From Micropruina glycogenica (lineage in GTDB: Bacteria > Actinomycetota > Actinomycetes > Propionibacteriales > Propionibacteriaceae): 64,000 nt of DNA. The stretch lies in assembly GCF_039524395.1 (NCBI RefSeq), contig NZ_BAAAGO010000001.1. One strand, written 5' to 3'. Below are positions 1 through 8,328 of this stretch, piece by piece. Within the stretch, counting starts at the first letter, position 1. Every line of letters starts with the position of its first letter. A program made the position numbers and the translations under genes. A model generated the notes under the pieces. That model was not told where the DNA came from and made no database searches. It saw only the letters and a list, made by a program, of their open reading frames with translations.

Positions 1-1487
1 GCCACCTCGGCGCTGCTCGCCGCCTCGACCGCCGCGGCCATACCGGCATCGTCGTCGTGATCGTCGGCGGTGTGCTCGACCACCGAGTCCATCGCGTCGA
101 ACATCGACGGGTAGGTTCGCTCGGGAATGCCGACCCCGGCCTCGTAGGTGACCTCGACGCCGTCGCCGGCGCGCGCGCGAATGCCGTCGAGAATCGTGAC
201 GGTTTCGCTCGCGTCGTAGCTGAACACCCAGGGCCCCAGGGTGTCGCGCTGCGAGGCTGCCAACTGGCCGATCACGGCGATCTTCTTCGCCTCGGACGAC
301 AGTGGCAGCGCCCCGCCGTCGTTCTTCAGCAACACGGCGGTGCGCTCGGCAGCCTTGCGGGCGACCTCACGGTGGGCGGGGTCGTTCAGCACCGACTCGA
401 CCGCGGCCTCGTCGACGTAAGGGTTCTCGAACAGGCCGATGGTGAACTTGGCCGTCAGCACCCGCCGGACGGCCTCGTCGAGCGTTTCTTCGCTGACCAG
501 ACCCTGCTCGATGGCCTCGGGCAGGTGGGCGTAGGCGGGGTCGTCCATGATCATCTCGAGGTCGAGCCCGGCGTTGATGCCGCGGGCGGCCGCGTCGGTG
601 AGGTCACGCGCGAAGTGCTGGGTGACCAGCGAATGCACCGCGTTGGCGTCCGAGACCACGAAGCCCTTGAAGCCGAACGCGCCGCGCAGCACGTCGGTGA
701 GCAGCCACTTGTTGCCCGAGGCGGGCACGCCGTTGAGGTCCATGTAGGCGCTCATGATGTTGGCCGCCCCGGCGTCGATGGCGGCCTTGAATGGCGGCAG
801 GTAGACGTTCCACAACTCCGAATCGCTGATCTCGGAGTCTTCGTAGTCGCGGCCGCCGCGGGCCGCGCCGTAGCCGGCGAAGTGCTTGGGGCCGGCCAGA
901 ATGCTCTCGGGTCCGAAGTCGCCCTGGAACCCGCGAACATGCCCGGCGGCCATCGCCCCGCCCAGCGTGGGGTCTTCGCCGTTGGACTCGACGATGCGGC
1001 CCCAGCGGGGGTCGCGGGCGATGTCGATCATCGGCGCGAACGACCACTGAATGCCCACCGCGCGGGCTTCGCGAGCGGCGACCTGCTCGCCGGCCTCGGC
1101 CACCCCCGGATCCCACGAGGCGGCCTGGGCCAGCGGCACCGGAAAGATGGTGCGAAAGCCGTGAATGACGTCGAAGCCGAAGATCACCGGAATGCCGTGC
1201 CGGTTGCCCTCGATGGCCATGCGCTGCAGACGGTTGGCCGAGACGGCGTCGCGCACGAACAGCAGTGAACCCGCACCACCCCTGGCCAGGGCCGCTTCGA
1301 CCCGGCGCGGCGACTCCTGAAACTGATTCGCCTCCGACGCGTCGAGCTGTATGTCTTGGGCGAAGCTGCCGAAGTAGAAGTACTGGGTGACCTGGCCCGC
1401 CTTCTCTTCGAGGCTCAGCCGCGATAACAGGTCTTCAACCCTGTCGGCCACGGGCAACGAGGAATCCTGGTAGGGCAGGTCGGTCAC
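1..1487 (-). CDS. Glycoside hydrolase family 3 beta-glucosidase (3' end cut by window edge)
   Basis: The reverse strand reads as the N-terminal 495 residues of a GH3 beta-glucosidase of the BglX type, which releases terminal beta-linked glucose from oligosaccharides. Visible GH3 signatures are the early LSLEEKAGQ segment, SFAPMIDIARDPRWGR with ESNGEDP, the KHF motif (GPKHFAGYG), and the nucleophile region GFKGFVVSDANAV with its catalytic Asp. The second, alpha/beta sandwich domain starts near residue 400 (AAERTAVLLKNDGG). The GTG start has AGGAG 8 bases upstream. No signal peptide is seen, so it is probably cytoplasmic. The opposite strand carries a long open frame that is only its antisense shadow. 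Confidence 0.93.
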   Translation of the reverse strand, partial: MTDLPYQDSSLPVADRVEDLLSRLSLEEKAGQVTQYFYFGSFAQDIQLDASEANQFQESPRRVEAALARGGAGSLLFVRDAVSANRLQRMAIEGNRHGIPVIFGFDVIHGFRTIFPVPLAQAASWDPGVAEAGEQVAAREARAVGIQWSFAPMIDIARDPRWGRIVESNGEDPTLGGAMAAGHVRGFQGDFGPESILAGPKHFAGYGAARGGRDYEDSEISDSELWNVYLPPFKAAIDAGAANIMSAYMDLNGVPASGNKWLLTDVLRGAFGFKGFVVSDANAVHSLVTQHFARDLTDAAARGINAGLDLEMIMDDPAYAHLPEAIEQGLVSEETLDEAVRRVLTAKFTIGLFENPYVDEAAVESVLNDPAHREVARKAAERTAVLLKNDGGALPLSSEAKKIAVIGQLAASQRDTLGPWVFSYDASETVTILDGIRARAGDGVEVTYEAGVGIPERTYPSMFDAMDSVVEHTADDHDDDAGMAAAVEAASSAEV

Positions 1488-1794
1488 GGGGCGTTCTCCT
1501 TCGAACGAGTGCGGTGCATTTCTCAGCCTGCCAGGGGTGGCGGCGGCCCGCCAGCGATGCTTTCAAGCAGCGGGCAGTGCCGTGGTCAATCCTGGTCGGA
1601 CGACTCGGCGCGCGCGAGCTGGTCGTCGAGGTTGAACACCTCGGGCAGGTAGCGAAAGCCTGCGTCGGGTGCACCGTCACCTTCGAACAACTCGGCCATC
1701 TCGGCTTGCCAGCGGGCATTGACGTGGGCGCCAAGGCCCACCGCTGCGCTCGGTCAAGGCCTGGCCAGTGGCGCTCCCATCTACCCTTGAGGCC
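1488..1794. other. Intergenic region with a gene remnant
   Basis: About 300 bases between the GH3 gene and the membrane protein. It holds only the L-rhamnose mutarotase remnant described separately and the GH3 ribosome binding site at 1496-1500. No RNA gene or clear terminator is seen. Confidence 0.6.
1587..1753 (-). pseudogene. C-terminal remnant of L-rhamnose mutarotase
   Basis: A short reverse-strand frame encodes HVNARWQAEMAELFEG, then PDAGFRYLPEVFNLDDQL and a TGA stop. This matches what I know of the C-terminus of actinobacterial L-rhamnose mutarotases (RhaM/RhaU), which interconvert anomers of L-rhamnose. The first half of the roughly 105-residue enzyme is absent: an in-frame TGA lies just upstream at 1754-1756 and no start with a ribosome binding site exists. 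I read it as a decayed gene, consistent with the rhamnulokinase remnant at 3.5-4.2 kb. A short functional peptide cannot be excluded but is unlikely. Confidence 0.6.
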
Positions 1795-2445
1795 ATGAAC
1801 GAGATGTGGGTGGGCCTGGTCGCGCTCGCGGTCGGGTTGCTGGTCGGCCTGGCCGGCTATCGGGCGCTGCGGGTGATGATCGCGTTGCTCGGGGCGGTGA
1901 GCGGTTTCGGCATCGGTGCGGGGCTGGCACAGGCACTGCCGCTGAGCGGCGGCGGGCTCACCGTGGCCACCTGGGTGGGGGCGTTACTGGGGGCCATCGT
2001 GTTCGGCTGGCTGGCCTACGCCTTCTATCAGGTCGCGGTGCTGCTGGGCCTGGCGTCGATCGGCTTCGCGATCGGCAGCGGGCTGATGCTGGCGCTCGGC
2101 TTTCGCGGCGGGTGGCTCACCTGGTTGGTCGGCGCGCTGGTCGCAGGCGTGCTGGTGGTGATCGGGCTCGTCGGCGACCTGCCGGCCATTCTGCTGATCG
2201 TGCTGACCGGCTTGTCGGGGGCCAATCTTGCGATCACCGGCGCGATGCTGCTGACCGGCTCGATCACTCTGGCTCAACTCGACACCGCCGGGTCGGCCGC
2301 GATGGCCCGAGATTGGTGGTGGGCGCTCGCCGCTCTGGTCGTCGCCGCGGCGTTCGTCGCCTACCAGTTGCGCTCCCTGAACCGATCGCGGGCCGCGGCG
2401 ATGCGCGCCCAGTGGGCGGCGCGCCCCGTCACTGCACCCCGCTGA
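1795..2445 (+). CDS. Multi-pass membrane protein, DUF4203-like
   Basis: A 216-residue hydrophobic protein with about seven predicted membrane segments separated by very short loops, starting with MNEMWVGLVALAVGLLVGLAGY and ending in a basic tail (RSLNRSRAAAMRAQWAARP). The layout resembles the DUF4203/TM7S3-like family of unknown function; this assignment is by topology and small-residue-rich helices only. The ATG at 1795 is preferred over a GTG at 1768 because GAGG lies 5 bases upstream. Its 3' end overlaps the convergent lacI-type gene by 17 bases. Confidence 0.7.
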   Translation: MNEMWVGLVALAVGLLVGLAGYRALRVMIALLGAVSGFGIGAGLAQALPLSGGGLTVATWVGALLGAIVFGWLAYAFYQVAVLLGLASIGFAIGSGLMLALGFRGGWLTWLVGALVAGVLVVIGLVGDLPAILLIVLTGLSGANLAITGAMLLTGSITLAQLDTAGSAAMARDWWWALAALVVAAAFVAYQLRSLNRSRAAAMRAQWAARPVTAPR

Positions 2446-3454
2446 GGCTGAGCGTCGGATCGGTGGACGCGCGCGGCACCAGGAACGGCTGCATCACCAC
2501 CCGCTCGATCGGACGGGTGGGATCGTCCGCCTCTTTGAGCAGCAGGTCCATGGCCAGCCGGCCGAGTTCGAACCGGGGTTGCGCGACCGAACTGAGCGGC
2601 ACCGCTGCGCCGGCCGCGAAGTCGATGTCGTCGTAGCCGATCAGCGTGATGTCGTCGGGCACCCGCAGGCTGCGCGTCGTGGTGATCGCCTGCAACAGCC
2701 CCAGGGCCAGCAGGTCGTTGGCCGCGAACACGGCGTCGGGACGGGTCGCCGCCGGCCGGGCCAGCAGACGTTCGCCGGCCACCCGTCCGTGAGCCAGGGT
2801 GAGGCGATCGGTGGCGACGAACTCGAGAAACACGTCGGGGTGCTCCGCGGCCACGTCAGCGGCGCCGGCGAACCGGTCGGCGACCTGGCCCAGCGACAGC
2901 GGCCCGCCCACGAAGGCAACGCGGCGGCGTCCCATGTCGATCAGGTGCTGCATGGCGAGCCGTCCGCCGAGCCGGTCGTCGACCGACACCGACGAGAAGT
3001 CGCCGGCGATGTCGCGGTCGACGAGCACGGTGGCCATGCCGCGCTGCTTCATGGTCAGGAACCGTTTGCGCACCTCACCGACCGGCGAGAGCAGCACCCC
3101 GCGCACCCGCTGCTGTTCGAACAGGTCGAGGTAGGCGTGCTCGCGCTCGACCAGTTCGCCGCTGTTGCCCACCAGCACCGACACCCCTGCATCAGCCGCC
3201 GACGCCTCGGCCCCGGCGGCGACGTCGTTGAAAAACGGGTTCGACGAGTTGAGCACGATCACGCCGACGCAGTTGCTCATGCCGGCGCGCAGTTGCCGCG
3301 CGGCCTCGGTGCGCACGTACCCGAGATCGTCGATCGCTGCCGTGACCTTCGCCCGAGTCGCTTCAGACACCTTGTCGGGCCGGTTCAGCACATTCGAGAT
3401 CGTGCCGACCGACAGGCCGGTGGCCGTTGCGAGGTCTTTGACACTGACCGCCAT
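2429..3454 (-). CDS. LacI-family transcriptional regulator, probable rhamnose regulator
   Basis: A 341-residue LacI/GalR repressor. The N-terminus MAVSVKDLATATGLSVGTISNVLNRP is the helix-turn-helix plus hinge that binds a CG-centred palindrome; residues 60-330 form the periplasmic-binding-protein-like effector domain with the usual DAVFAANDLLALG and GYDDIDFAAGAAVPLSSV motifs. It is transcribed divergently from the rhamnulokinase remnant and lutABC, and a perfect TGAAACGTTTCA lies between them. The flanking mutarotase and kinase remnants make L-rhamnose or a derivative the likely original inducer. That is an inference from context; other LacI regulators also sit beside lut genes. Confidence 0.93.
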   Translation of the reverse strand: MAVSVKDLATATGLSVGTISNVLNRPDKVSEATRAKVTAAIDDLGYVRTEAARQLRAGMSNCVGVIVLNSSNPFFNDVAAGAEASAADAGVSVLVGNSGELVEREHAYLDLFEQQRVRGVLLSPVGEVRKRFLTMKQRGMATVLVDRDIAGDFSSVSVDDRLGGRLAMQHLIDMGRRRVAFVGGPLSLGQVADRFAGAADVAAEHPDVFLEFVATDRLTLAHGRVAGERLLARPAATRPDAVFAANDLLALGLLQAITTTRSLRVPDDITLIGYDDIDFAAGAAVPLSSVAQPRFELGRLAMDLLLKEADDPTRPIERVVMQPFLVPRASTDPTLSLSGVQ

Positions 3455-3473
3455 CGTCGACCCTTTCGTGCGA

Positions 3474-3485
3474 TGAAACGTCCAA
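3474..3485. promoter_or_regulatory. Possible second LacI half-operator
   Basis: The bases TGAAACGTCCAA start like the perfect operator 53 bases downstream but diverge in the second half-site. It lies 20 bases in front of the lacI-type start, so it could serve autoregulation. Weak evidence. Confidence 0.25.
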
Positions 3486-3491
3486 CTGCTC

Positions 3492-3520
3492 TTGACCCTA
3501 CGCGGGTGGTGCCTTACTGT
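3492..3520 (+). promoter_or_regulatory. Candidate promoter of the rhaB-remnant/lut operon
   Basis: TTGACC at 3492-3497 and TACTGT at 3515-3520 are separated by 17 bases, a sigma-70-like arrangement with a good -35 and a modest -10. The LacI-type operator begins 7 bases after the -10, the expected place for a repressor that blocks initiation. Confidence 0.5.
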
Positions 3521-3526
3521 GCTGTG

Positions 3527-3538
3527 TGAAACGTTTCA
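3527..3538. promoter_or_regulatory. LacI-family operator, perfect palindrome
   Basis: TGAAACGTTTCA is a perfect 12-base palindrome with the central CG typical of LacI/GalR operators. It lies in the divergent region between the LacI gene and the rhamnulokinase remnant, directly behind the candidate promoter, so it probably controls the lut operon. Confidence 0.8.
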
Positions 3539-3540
3539 TA

Positions 3541-4229
3541 ACGTCGGCGATGTGCCTGCCCGCCACCGCGTCGGTCGAAGAGCCGATCGCCCGGCTGAAC
3601 GAACTGCACGAGGCGCCCGCCCCGGTGCTCACCGACGCAGCCGGCGCCGCGAACTTCACCAACGAGGGCGGGGTCGACAGCACCGTCCGGTTCCTGCACA
3701 ACGTGATGGGGTTGTGGGTGCTCAGCGAGACGCTGCGGGTGTGGCGCTCTCGGGGATCGTCCGCCGACCTGGGCAGGCTGCTGGCTGCAGCGGCCGAACT
3801 GCCGGCGCCGCAGCACCTGGTCGACCTCACGACGACCGGTTTCTGCCGCCCGGCGACATGGCCACCCGCATCGGCGAATGGCTGGCCGATCGTGGCCTGC
3901 CGTACCCCGCGCCCGACGAGGCGATCGTGCGGCTGATCGTCGAGAGCCTGGCCGAGCACGTCGCCGCCGCCGTCCGCACGGCCGCAAAGCTGTGGGGCGT
4001 CGCGGTCGAGCAGATTCACGTGGTGGGCGGCGGCTGTCAGAACCGGCTGCTGTGCCAGCTGACCGCCGACCGGTCGGGCCTGCCGGTGGTGGCCGGCCCG
4101 GTCGAGGCCACCGCGCTGGGCAACGTGTTGATTCAGGCGAGGGCCCACGGACGGGTCGGCTCACTCGCCGAGATCAGGCAGGTCATTGCCCGGTCGTTTG
4201 ACCCGATTTGGTACGAGCCGCGGCTTTGA
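3541..4229 (+). pseudogene. Rhamnulokinase remnant (5' truncated and frameshifted)
   Basis: Two successive reading frames together encode the C-terminal part of a RhaB-type FGGY kinase, which phosphorylates L-rhamnulose. The first frame gives AANFTNEGGVDSTVRFLHN and VMGLWVLSETLR up to PAPQHLVDL; near 3826-3831 the frame must change, after which RFLPPGDMATRIGEW, IVESLAEHVAAAVRTA and VVGGGCQNRLL follow to the stop at 4229. The kinase N-terminus (roughly 280 residues, including the substrate and catalytic base region) is missing, because the match starts about 70 bases after the operator. A deletion seems to have joined the operator to the 3' part of rhaB. The first frame is open from 3526. Confidence 0.82.
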
Positions 4230-4295
4230 GGGGGCAGACTGGCACCAGACACCGCCGCCCCACCCAGGGCAGCGTTCGATCGCAGAGGAGCACGA

Positions 4296-5081
4296 ATGAG
4301 CGCCCCGACCGGCACCGTTGCACTGTTCGCCACGTGCATCAACGACACCCTGTTCCCCGAGACGCCCAAGGCCGTGGTGCGGCTGCTGGAGCGGCTCGGT
4401 TGCCGGGTGGACTTTCCGCTGCAGCAGACCTGCTGCGGGCAGATGTTCACCAACACCGGCTACTTCAAAGAGGCGTTGCCGTCGGTGCGCAACTACGTCG
4501 ACACCTTCGAAGGCTACGACTACGTGGTGGGGCCGTCGGGCTCGTGCATCGGCTCGGTGCGCGACCAGCACCCGATGCTGGCGCAGCGCCTGGGCGACCA
4601 CGCCCTGCAAGAGCGGGTGGACGCGATCGTCGCCAAAACCTACGACCTCAGTGAGTTCTTGGTGGACGTGCTGGGCGTCACCGACGTCGGGGCGTACTTT
4701 CCGCACACCGTCACCTACCACCCGACCTGCCATTCGGTGCGGGTCACCAAGGTGGGCGACCGGCCCTACCAGCTGATGAAGGCCGTGCGCGGCCTGACGC
4801 TGCTCGAACTGCCGGACGCCGACCAGTGCTGCGGCTTCGGCGGCACTTTCTCGGTGAAGAACTCGGACGTCTCGGTGGCGATGGCCACCGACAAGATGCG
4901 CAACGTGCTCGACACCGGCGCCGAGTACGTGGTCACCGGCGACAACTCGTGCCTGATGAACATCGGCGGCCTGCTCAGCCGCGAGAAGGCCGGGGTCAAA
5001 CCGATTCACCTGGCCCAGATTCTGGCGCAGACCGAGGCCGACTACGCCGCCACCGTCGAGGCCGAGGCGGTGGCCCGATGA
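4296..5081 (+). CDS. lutA: L-lactate oxidation complex subunit LutA (CCG-domain Fe-S protein)
   Basis: A 261-residue protein with the two cysteine-rich CCG-type motifs of the LutA/YkgE/GlpC-like family: QQTCCGQ (about residues 44-49) and DQCCGFGG (about 175-182), which bind an Fe-S cluster. Together with LutB and LutC it forms the cytoplasmic complex that oxidises L-lactate to pyruvate. It starts at ATG 4296 with AGAGGAG seven bases ahead, 66 bases after the rhamnulokinase remnant, and its stop overlaps the lutB start by four bases. In rhamnose loci this complex would remove lactate made from lactaldehyde, which suits the remnants upstream. Confidence 0.94.
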   Translation: MSAPTGTVALFATCINDTLFPETPKAVVRLLERLGCRVDFPLQQTCCGQMFTNTGYFKEALPSVRNYVDTFEGYDYVVGPSGSCIGSVRDQHPMLAQRLGDHALQERVDAIVAKTYDLSEFLVDVLGVTDVGAYFPHTVTYHPTCHSVRVTKVGDRPYQLMKAVRGLTLLELPDADQCCGFGGTFSVKNSDVSVAMATDKMRNVLDTGAEYVVTGDNSCLMNIGGLLSREKAGVKPIHLAQILAQTEADYAATVEAEAVAR

Positions 5082-6592
5082 CCGCCCAGCCCGACACCAC
5101 CAAGCACGAACGCCGCACCCCCGCGCCGCCGCCGGTCACCCTGATCGGCATGCCGAAGTTTCCCAAGAACGCCAAGAAGGAACTGGCCAACGAGCAGCTG
5201 CGCAGCAACCTGCGGCACGCCACCACCACGATTCGCAACAAGCGCGCGCGGGTGGTGCAGGAGTTGCCGCACTGGGAAGACCTTCGCTTGGCCGGCGAGG
5301 CGATCAAGAACCGCACCCTGCGGCACCTCGACAGCTACCTGCTGCAACTCGAACAGACACTCACCGCCAACGGGGCGATCGTGCACTGGGCTGCGGACGC
5401 CGCAGAGGCCAACCAGATCGTCATCGACATCACCCGCAGCAAGGGCGCCGACGAGGTGGTCAAGGTCAAGTCGATGGCCACTCAAGAGATCGACCTCAAC
5501 GAGGCGCTCGAAGAGGCCGGCATCGCGGCGTGGGAGACCGACCTGGCCGAGCTGATCGTGCAACTGGGCCACGACCGTCCGAGCCACATTCTGGTGCCGG
5601 CGATCCATCGCAACCGATCAGAGGTGCGCGAGATCTTTCTCGAAGAGATGGGCCGCTACGGCACCCCGCCGCCCGAGGGGCTGACCGACGACCCGGCCAT
5701 GCTGGCCGGTGCGGCGCGCGTCCACCTGCGCAACAAGTTTCTGCGCGCCAAGGTGGCCGTCAGCGGCGCCAACTTCGCCATCGCCGAGACCGGCACGCTG
5801 GTGGTGGTCGAGTCCGAGGGCAACGGACGCATGTGCCTGACCCTGCCCGAAACCCTGATCTCGATCGTGGGCATCGAGAAGACGCTGCCCACCTTCGCCG
5901 ACCTTGAGGTGTTTCTGCAGCTGCTGCCCCGGTCGTCGACTGCTGAGCGCATGAACCCCTACACCTCGATGTGGTCGGGCGTGCGCGAGGGCGACGGCCC
6001 GCAAGAAGTGCACGTCGTGCTGCTCGACAACGGCCGCACCAACGTCCTCGCCGACGAGGTCGGACGCCAGGCGCTGCGCTGCATTCGCTGCTCGGCCTGC
6101 CTCAACATCTGCCCGGTGTACGAGCGGGTCGGCGGGCACGCGTACGGGTCGGTGTACCCCGGCCCGATCGGCGCGATTCTCACCCCGCAACTGCGCGGAA
6201 TCGGCTCTGAGGTCGACCAGTCGCTGCCGTACGCGTCGTCGCTGTGCGGTGCGTGCTTCGAGGTGTGCCCGGTGCGCATCAACATTCCCGAGGTGCTGGT
6301 GCACCTGCGCAACAAGGTGGTCGAGTCGCACGGGGTGACCGCCGAGGGTCTGGTGATGAAGGGCGGCAGTTGGGTGATGGCCAAGGGCCGCAACCTGGCC
6401 CTGGTGCAGAAGGGCTCCAAACTGGCCGGACGGGTGTGGCCGGGCGACGTGATCGGCCCGATTCCGATTCCGGGGCCGGCGGCCGGCTGGACCGACGCCC
6501 GCGACCTGCCCAAACCGCCCACCCAGACGTTCCGCGACTGGTGGACCAAAGAGCACCAGCAACCCGAGCAGACGGGGGAGTCGGCGTCATGA
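5078..6592 (+). CDS. lutB: L-lactate oxidation complex subunit LutB (ferredoxin-like Fe-S protein)
   Basis: A 504-residue LutB/YkgF protein. The N-terminal two thirds are the LUD domain (for example GTLVVVESEGNGRMCLTLPE), followed by two 4Fe-4S motifs, CIRCSACLNICP (about 335-346) and SLCGACFEVCPVRINIP (about 389-405), and a C-terminal tail. It passes electrons during L-lactate oxidation with LutA and LutC. The ATG at 5078 overlaps the lutA stop as ATGA, so the two are translationally coupled. An upstream extension of the open frame lies inside lutA and is not used. Length agrees with the family. Confidence 0.95.
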   Translation: MTAQPDTTKHERRTPAPPPVTLIGMPKFPKNAKKELANEQLRSNLRHATTTIRNKRARVVQELPHWEDLRLAGEAIKNRTLRHLDSYLLQLEQTLTANGAIVHWAADAAEANQIVIDITRSKGADEVVKVKSMATQEIDLNEALEEAGIAAWETDLAELIVQLGHDRPSHILVPAIHRNRSEVREIFLEEMGRYGTPPPEGLTDDPAMLAGAARVHLRNKFLRAKVAVSGANFAIAETGTLVVVESEGNGRMCLTLPETLISIVGIEKTLPTFADLEVFLQLLPRSSTAERMNPYTSMWSGVREGDGPQEVHVVLLDNGRTNVLADEVGRQALRCIRCSACLNICPVYERVGGHAYGSVYPGPIGAILTPQLRGIGSEVDQSLPYASSLCGACFEVCPVRINIPEVLVHLRNKVVESHGVTAEGLVMKGGSWVMAKGRNLALVQKGSKLAGRVWPGDVIGPIPIPGPAAGWTDARDLPKPPTQTFRDWWTKEHQQPEQTGESAS

Positions 6593-7248
6593 GCAGCAAA
6601 GAAGCCATGCTGGGCCGCATTCGCTCAGCCCTCACCGACGTCACGCCGATGGCCCCGGCCGACGACGTGGCGGTCGAATGGACCTACGGGCAGCGGCCGC
6701 CCGGTGCGTCCGACGACATGCTGGGCCTGTTCGTCGAGCGGGTCGAAGACTACAAGGCGGTGGTCAGCTGGGTGGTGCCCGACGAGGTGCCGGTGCGTAT
6801 CGCCAACGCGCTGGCCGACCACGACGTGACCTCGGCCGTGGTTCCGGCGGGGGCGCCGGCCGCCTGGCATGAGGCCGTGGCCGCCGCGGGCATCGCGGTG
6901 GTGACCGACGACCCCGTGCTCAGTCACGCCGAACTCGACGCCACCGGCGGGGTGGTGACGGCCTCGCGGGTCGGCATCGCCGAAACCGGCACGATCGTGC
7001 TCGACCACGCCGCCGACCAGGGCCGTCGGGCGTTGTCGCTGGTGCCTGACGTGCACGTGTGCGTGATCGGATCCGACCAGGTGGTCTCAGACGTGCCCGA
7101 GGCGGTGGTGCGGCTGCAGACGTCCATCGATGAGCGGCTGCCGCTCACCTGGATCAGCGGGCCCTCGGCCACCAGCGACATCGAGTTGTCGCGGGTCGAG
7201 GGCGTGCACGGCCCACGCATCCTGCACGTGTTGCTGGTCAACGTGTGA
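6589..7248 (+). CDS. lutC: L-lactate oxidation complex subunit LutC (LUD domain)
   Basis: A 219-residue LutC/YkgG protein beginning MSSKEAMLGRIRSAL. It consists of one LUD domain with SRVGIAETGTIVLDHA and the C-terminal signature SATSDIELSRVEGVHGPR. It completes the lactate oxidation complex. The ATG overlaps the lutB stop (ATGA), and its own stop overlaps the next start (GTGTGA), so lutA, lutB, lutC and the following hydrolase form one coupled operon. Confidence 0.95.
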   Translation: MSSKEAMLGRIRSALTDVTPMAPADDVAVEWTYGQRPPGASDDMLGLFVERVEDYKAVVSWVVPDEVPVRIANALADHDVTSAVVPAGAPAAWHEAVAAAGIAVVTDDPVLSHAELDATGGVVTASRVGIAETGTIVLDHAADQGRRALSLVPDVHVCVIGSDQVVSDVPEAVVRLQTSIDERLPLTWISGPSATSDIELSRVEGVHGPRILHVLLVNV

Positions 7249-8249
7249 GTCGTCGCGGGTGGGTCGCCGCCGGCATGATGGCGGGTGCGGCGGCTGCGCT
7301 GGCGCCGACGGTGCTGCGGCAGGTGAAGGCGCTGCAGCAGGCCGACCCCGACGTGCGCGGCCCGTTGACCTGGGTGCTGCTGCCGGTGCCGCTGATGGCG
7401 AAGCTGGCCAAGGGCGGCATCCTGTCCGCCGAGCGGGCGCTGGCCGACGGCATCGACAACCGCACGCAGAGCGTGCCGGCGGCCGAGGGCCGTCCGGCTG
7501 TGCGGTTGGAGCTGTACCGGCGTCAGGGACTGACCGGGGCGGTGCCGGCACTGCTGTGGATTCACGGCGGCGGCTACGTGATGGGCGCGGTCACCAACGA
7601 CGACGACTGGTGCTGCCGGGTGGCCGCCGAGCTCGACGTGCAGGTGGTCAGCACCGACTACCGCAAGGCACCCGAACACCCGTTCCCCGCCGCTCTGGAC
7701 GACTGCTTCGCCGCCTTGGGTTGGCTGATCGAGCACGCCGACGAACTCGGCGTCGACCCGAGCCGGGTGATGATCGGCGGTAACAGCGCCGGGGGCGGAC
7801 TGGCGGCGGCGCTGGCGCAACGCGCCCACGACGCGGGGCTGAACGTGGTGTTCCAGCTGCTCGTCTACCCGATGCTCGACGATCGCACCGTTCCGCGGGC
7901 CGAGGCCGCGGGCGAGTACACGCTGGTCTGGACGCCGAAGGCGAACCGCTACGGCTGGGCGTCCTACCTGGGCGCCGAGCCCGGCGTGGGCACCCCACCG
8001 CCGTACGCGGCTCCGGCTCGGCGGGCCGATCTCGCCGGCCTGCCGGCGGCCTGGATCGGCGTCGGCAGCGTCGACCTGTTTCACGACGAAGACGTCGAGT
8101 ACGCCCGCCGGCTGACCGATGCCGGGGTCGACTGCACGCTGTACGTGGCCAAGGGAATGCCGCACGGCACGAACATCGGCAACGAGGCGCCGCTGCCCGA
8201 GGCCTTCAACCGGGCCGCCCTCAACGCCCTGGCCGCCGCCCTCTGGTAG
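7245..8249 (+). CDS. Alpha/beta hydrolase, hormone-sensitive-lipase family esterase
   Basis: A 334-residue esterase of the HSL group. It shows the oxyanion-hole motif HGGGY (about residue 107), the nucleophile elbow GNSAGGG (about 180; GDSAGG is more usual), the acid residue in VDLFHDEDVEYA and the His in GMPHGTNIG (about 306). A hydrophobic stretch near the N-terminus (VAAGMMAGAAAALAPTVL) may anchor it or be a lid helix. The GTG start overlaps the lutC stop by four bases, so it is cotranscribed with the lactate genes, but no function in lactate use can be deduced. The natural substrate is unknown. Confidence 0.9.
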   Translation: MSRRGWVAAGMMAGAAAALAPTVLRQVKALQQADPDVRGPLTWVLLPVPLMAKLAKGGILSAERALADGIDNRTQSVPAAEGRPAVRLELYRRQGLTGAVPALLWIHGGGYVMGAVTNDDDWCCRVAAELDVQVVSTDYRKAPEHPFPAALDDCFAALGWLIEHADELGVDPSRVMIGGNSAGGGLAAALAQRAHDAGLNVVFQLLVYPMLDDRTVPRAEAAGEYTLVWTPKANRYGWASYLGAEPGVGTPPPYAAPARRADLAGLPAAWIGVGSVDLFHDEDVEYARRLTDAGVDCTLYVAKGMPHGTNIGNEAPLPEAFNRAALNALAAALW

Positions 8250-8256
8250 CGCTCGT

Positions 8257-8319
8257 CACAGCGCTGTGGGGTCGAGCCGGCCGCCGCTCTCGCGCCAATA
8301 CTCTGCTGATCCCGGGATC
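8257..8319. terminator. Two palindromes between convergent genes
   Basis: CACAGCGCTGTG (8257-8268) and GATCCCGGGATC (8308-8319) are perfect 12-base palindromes in the 79-base gap between the esterase and the convergent glycosyltransferase. Their place suggests transcript ends for both strands, but neither is followed by a T-run, so function is uncertain. Confidence 0.35.
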
Positions 8320-8328
8320 ACGATTCGC

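Noticed and set aside
57..1268. 403-codon plus-strand open frame
   Set aside because: It is antisense to the clear GH3 beta-glucosidase and has no family motifs; GC-rich third positions keep the opposite strand open.
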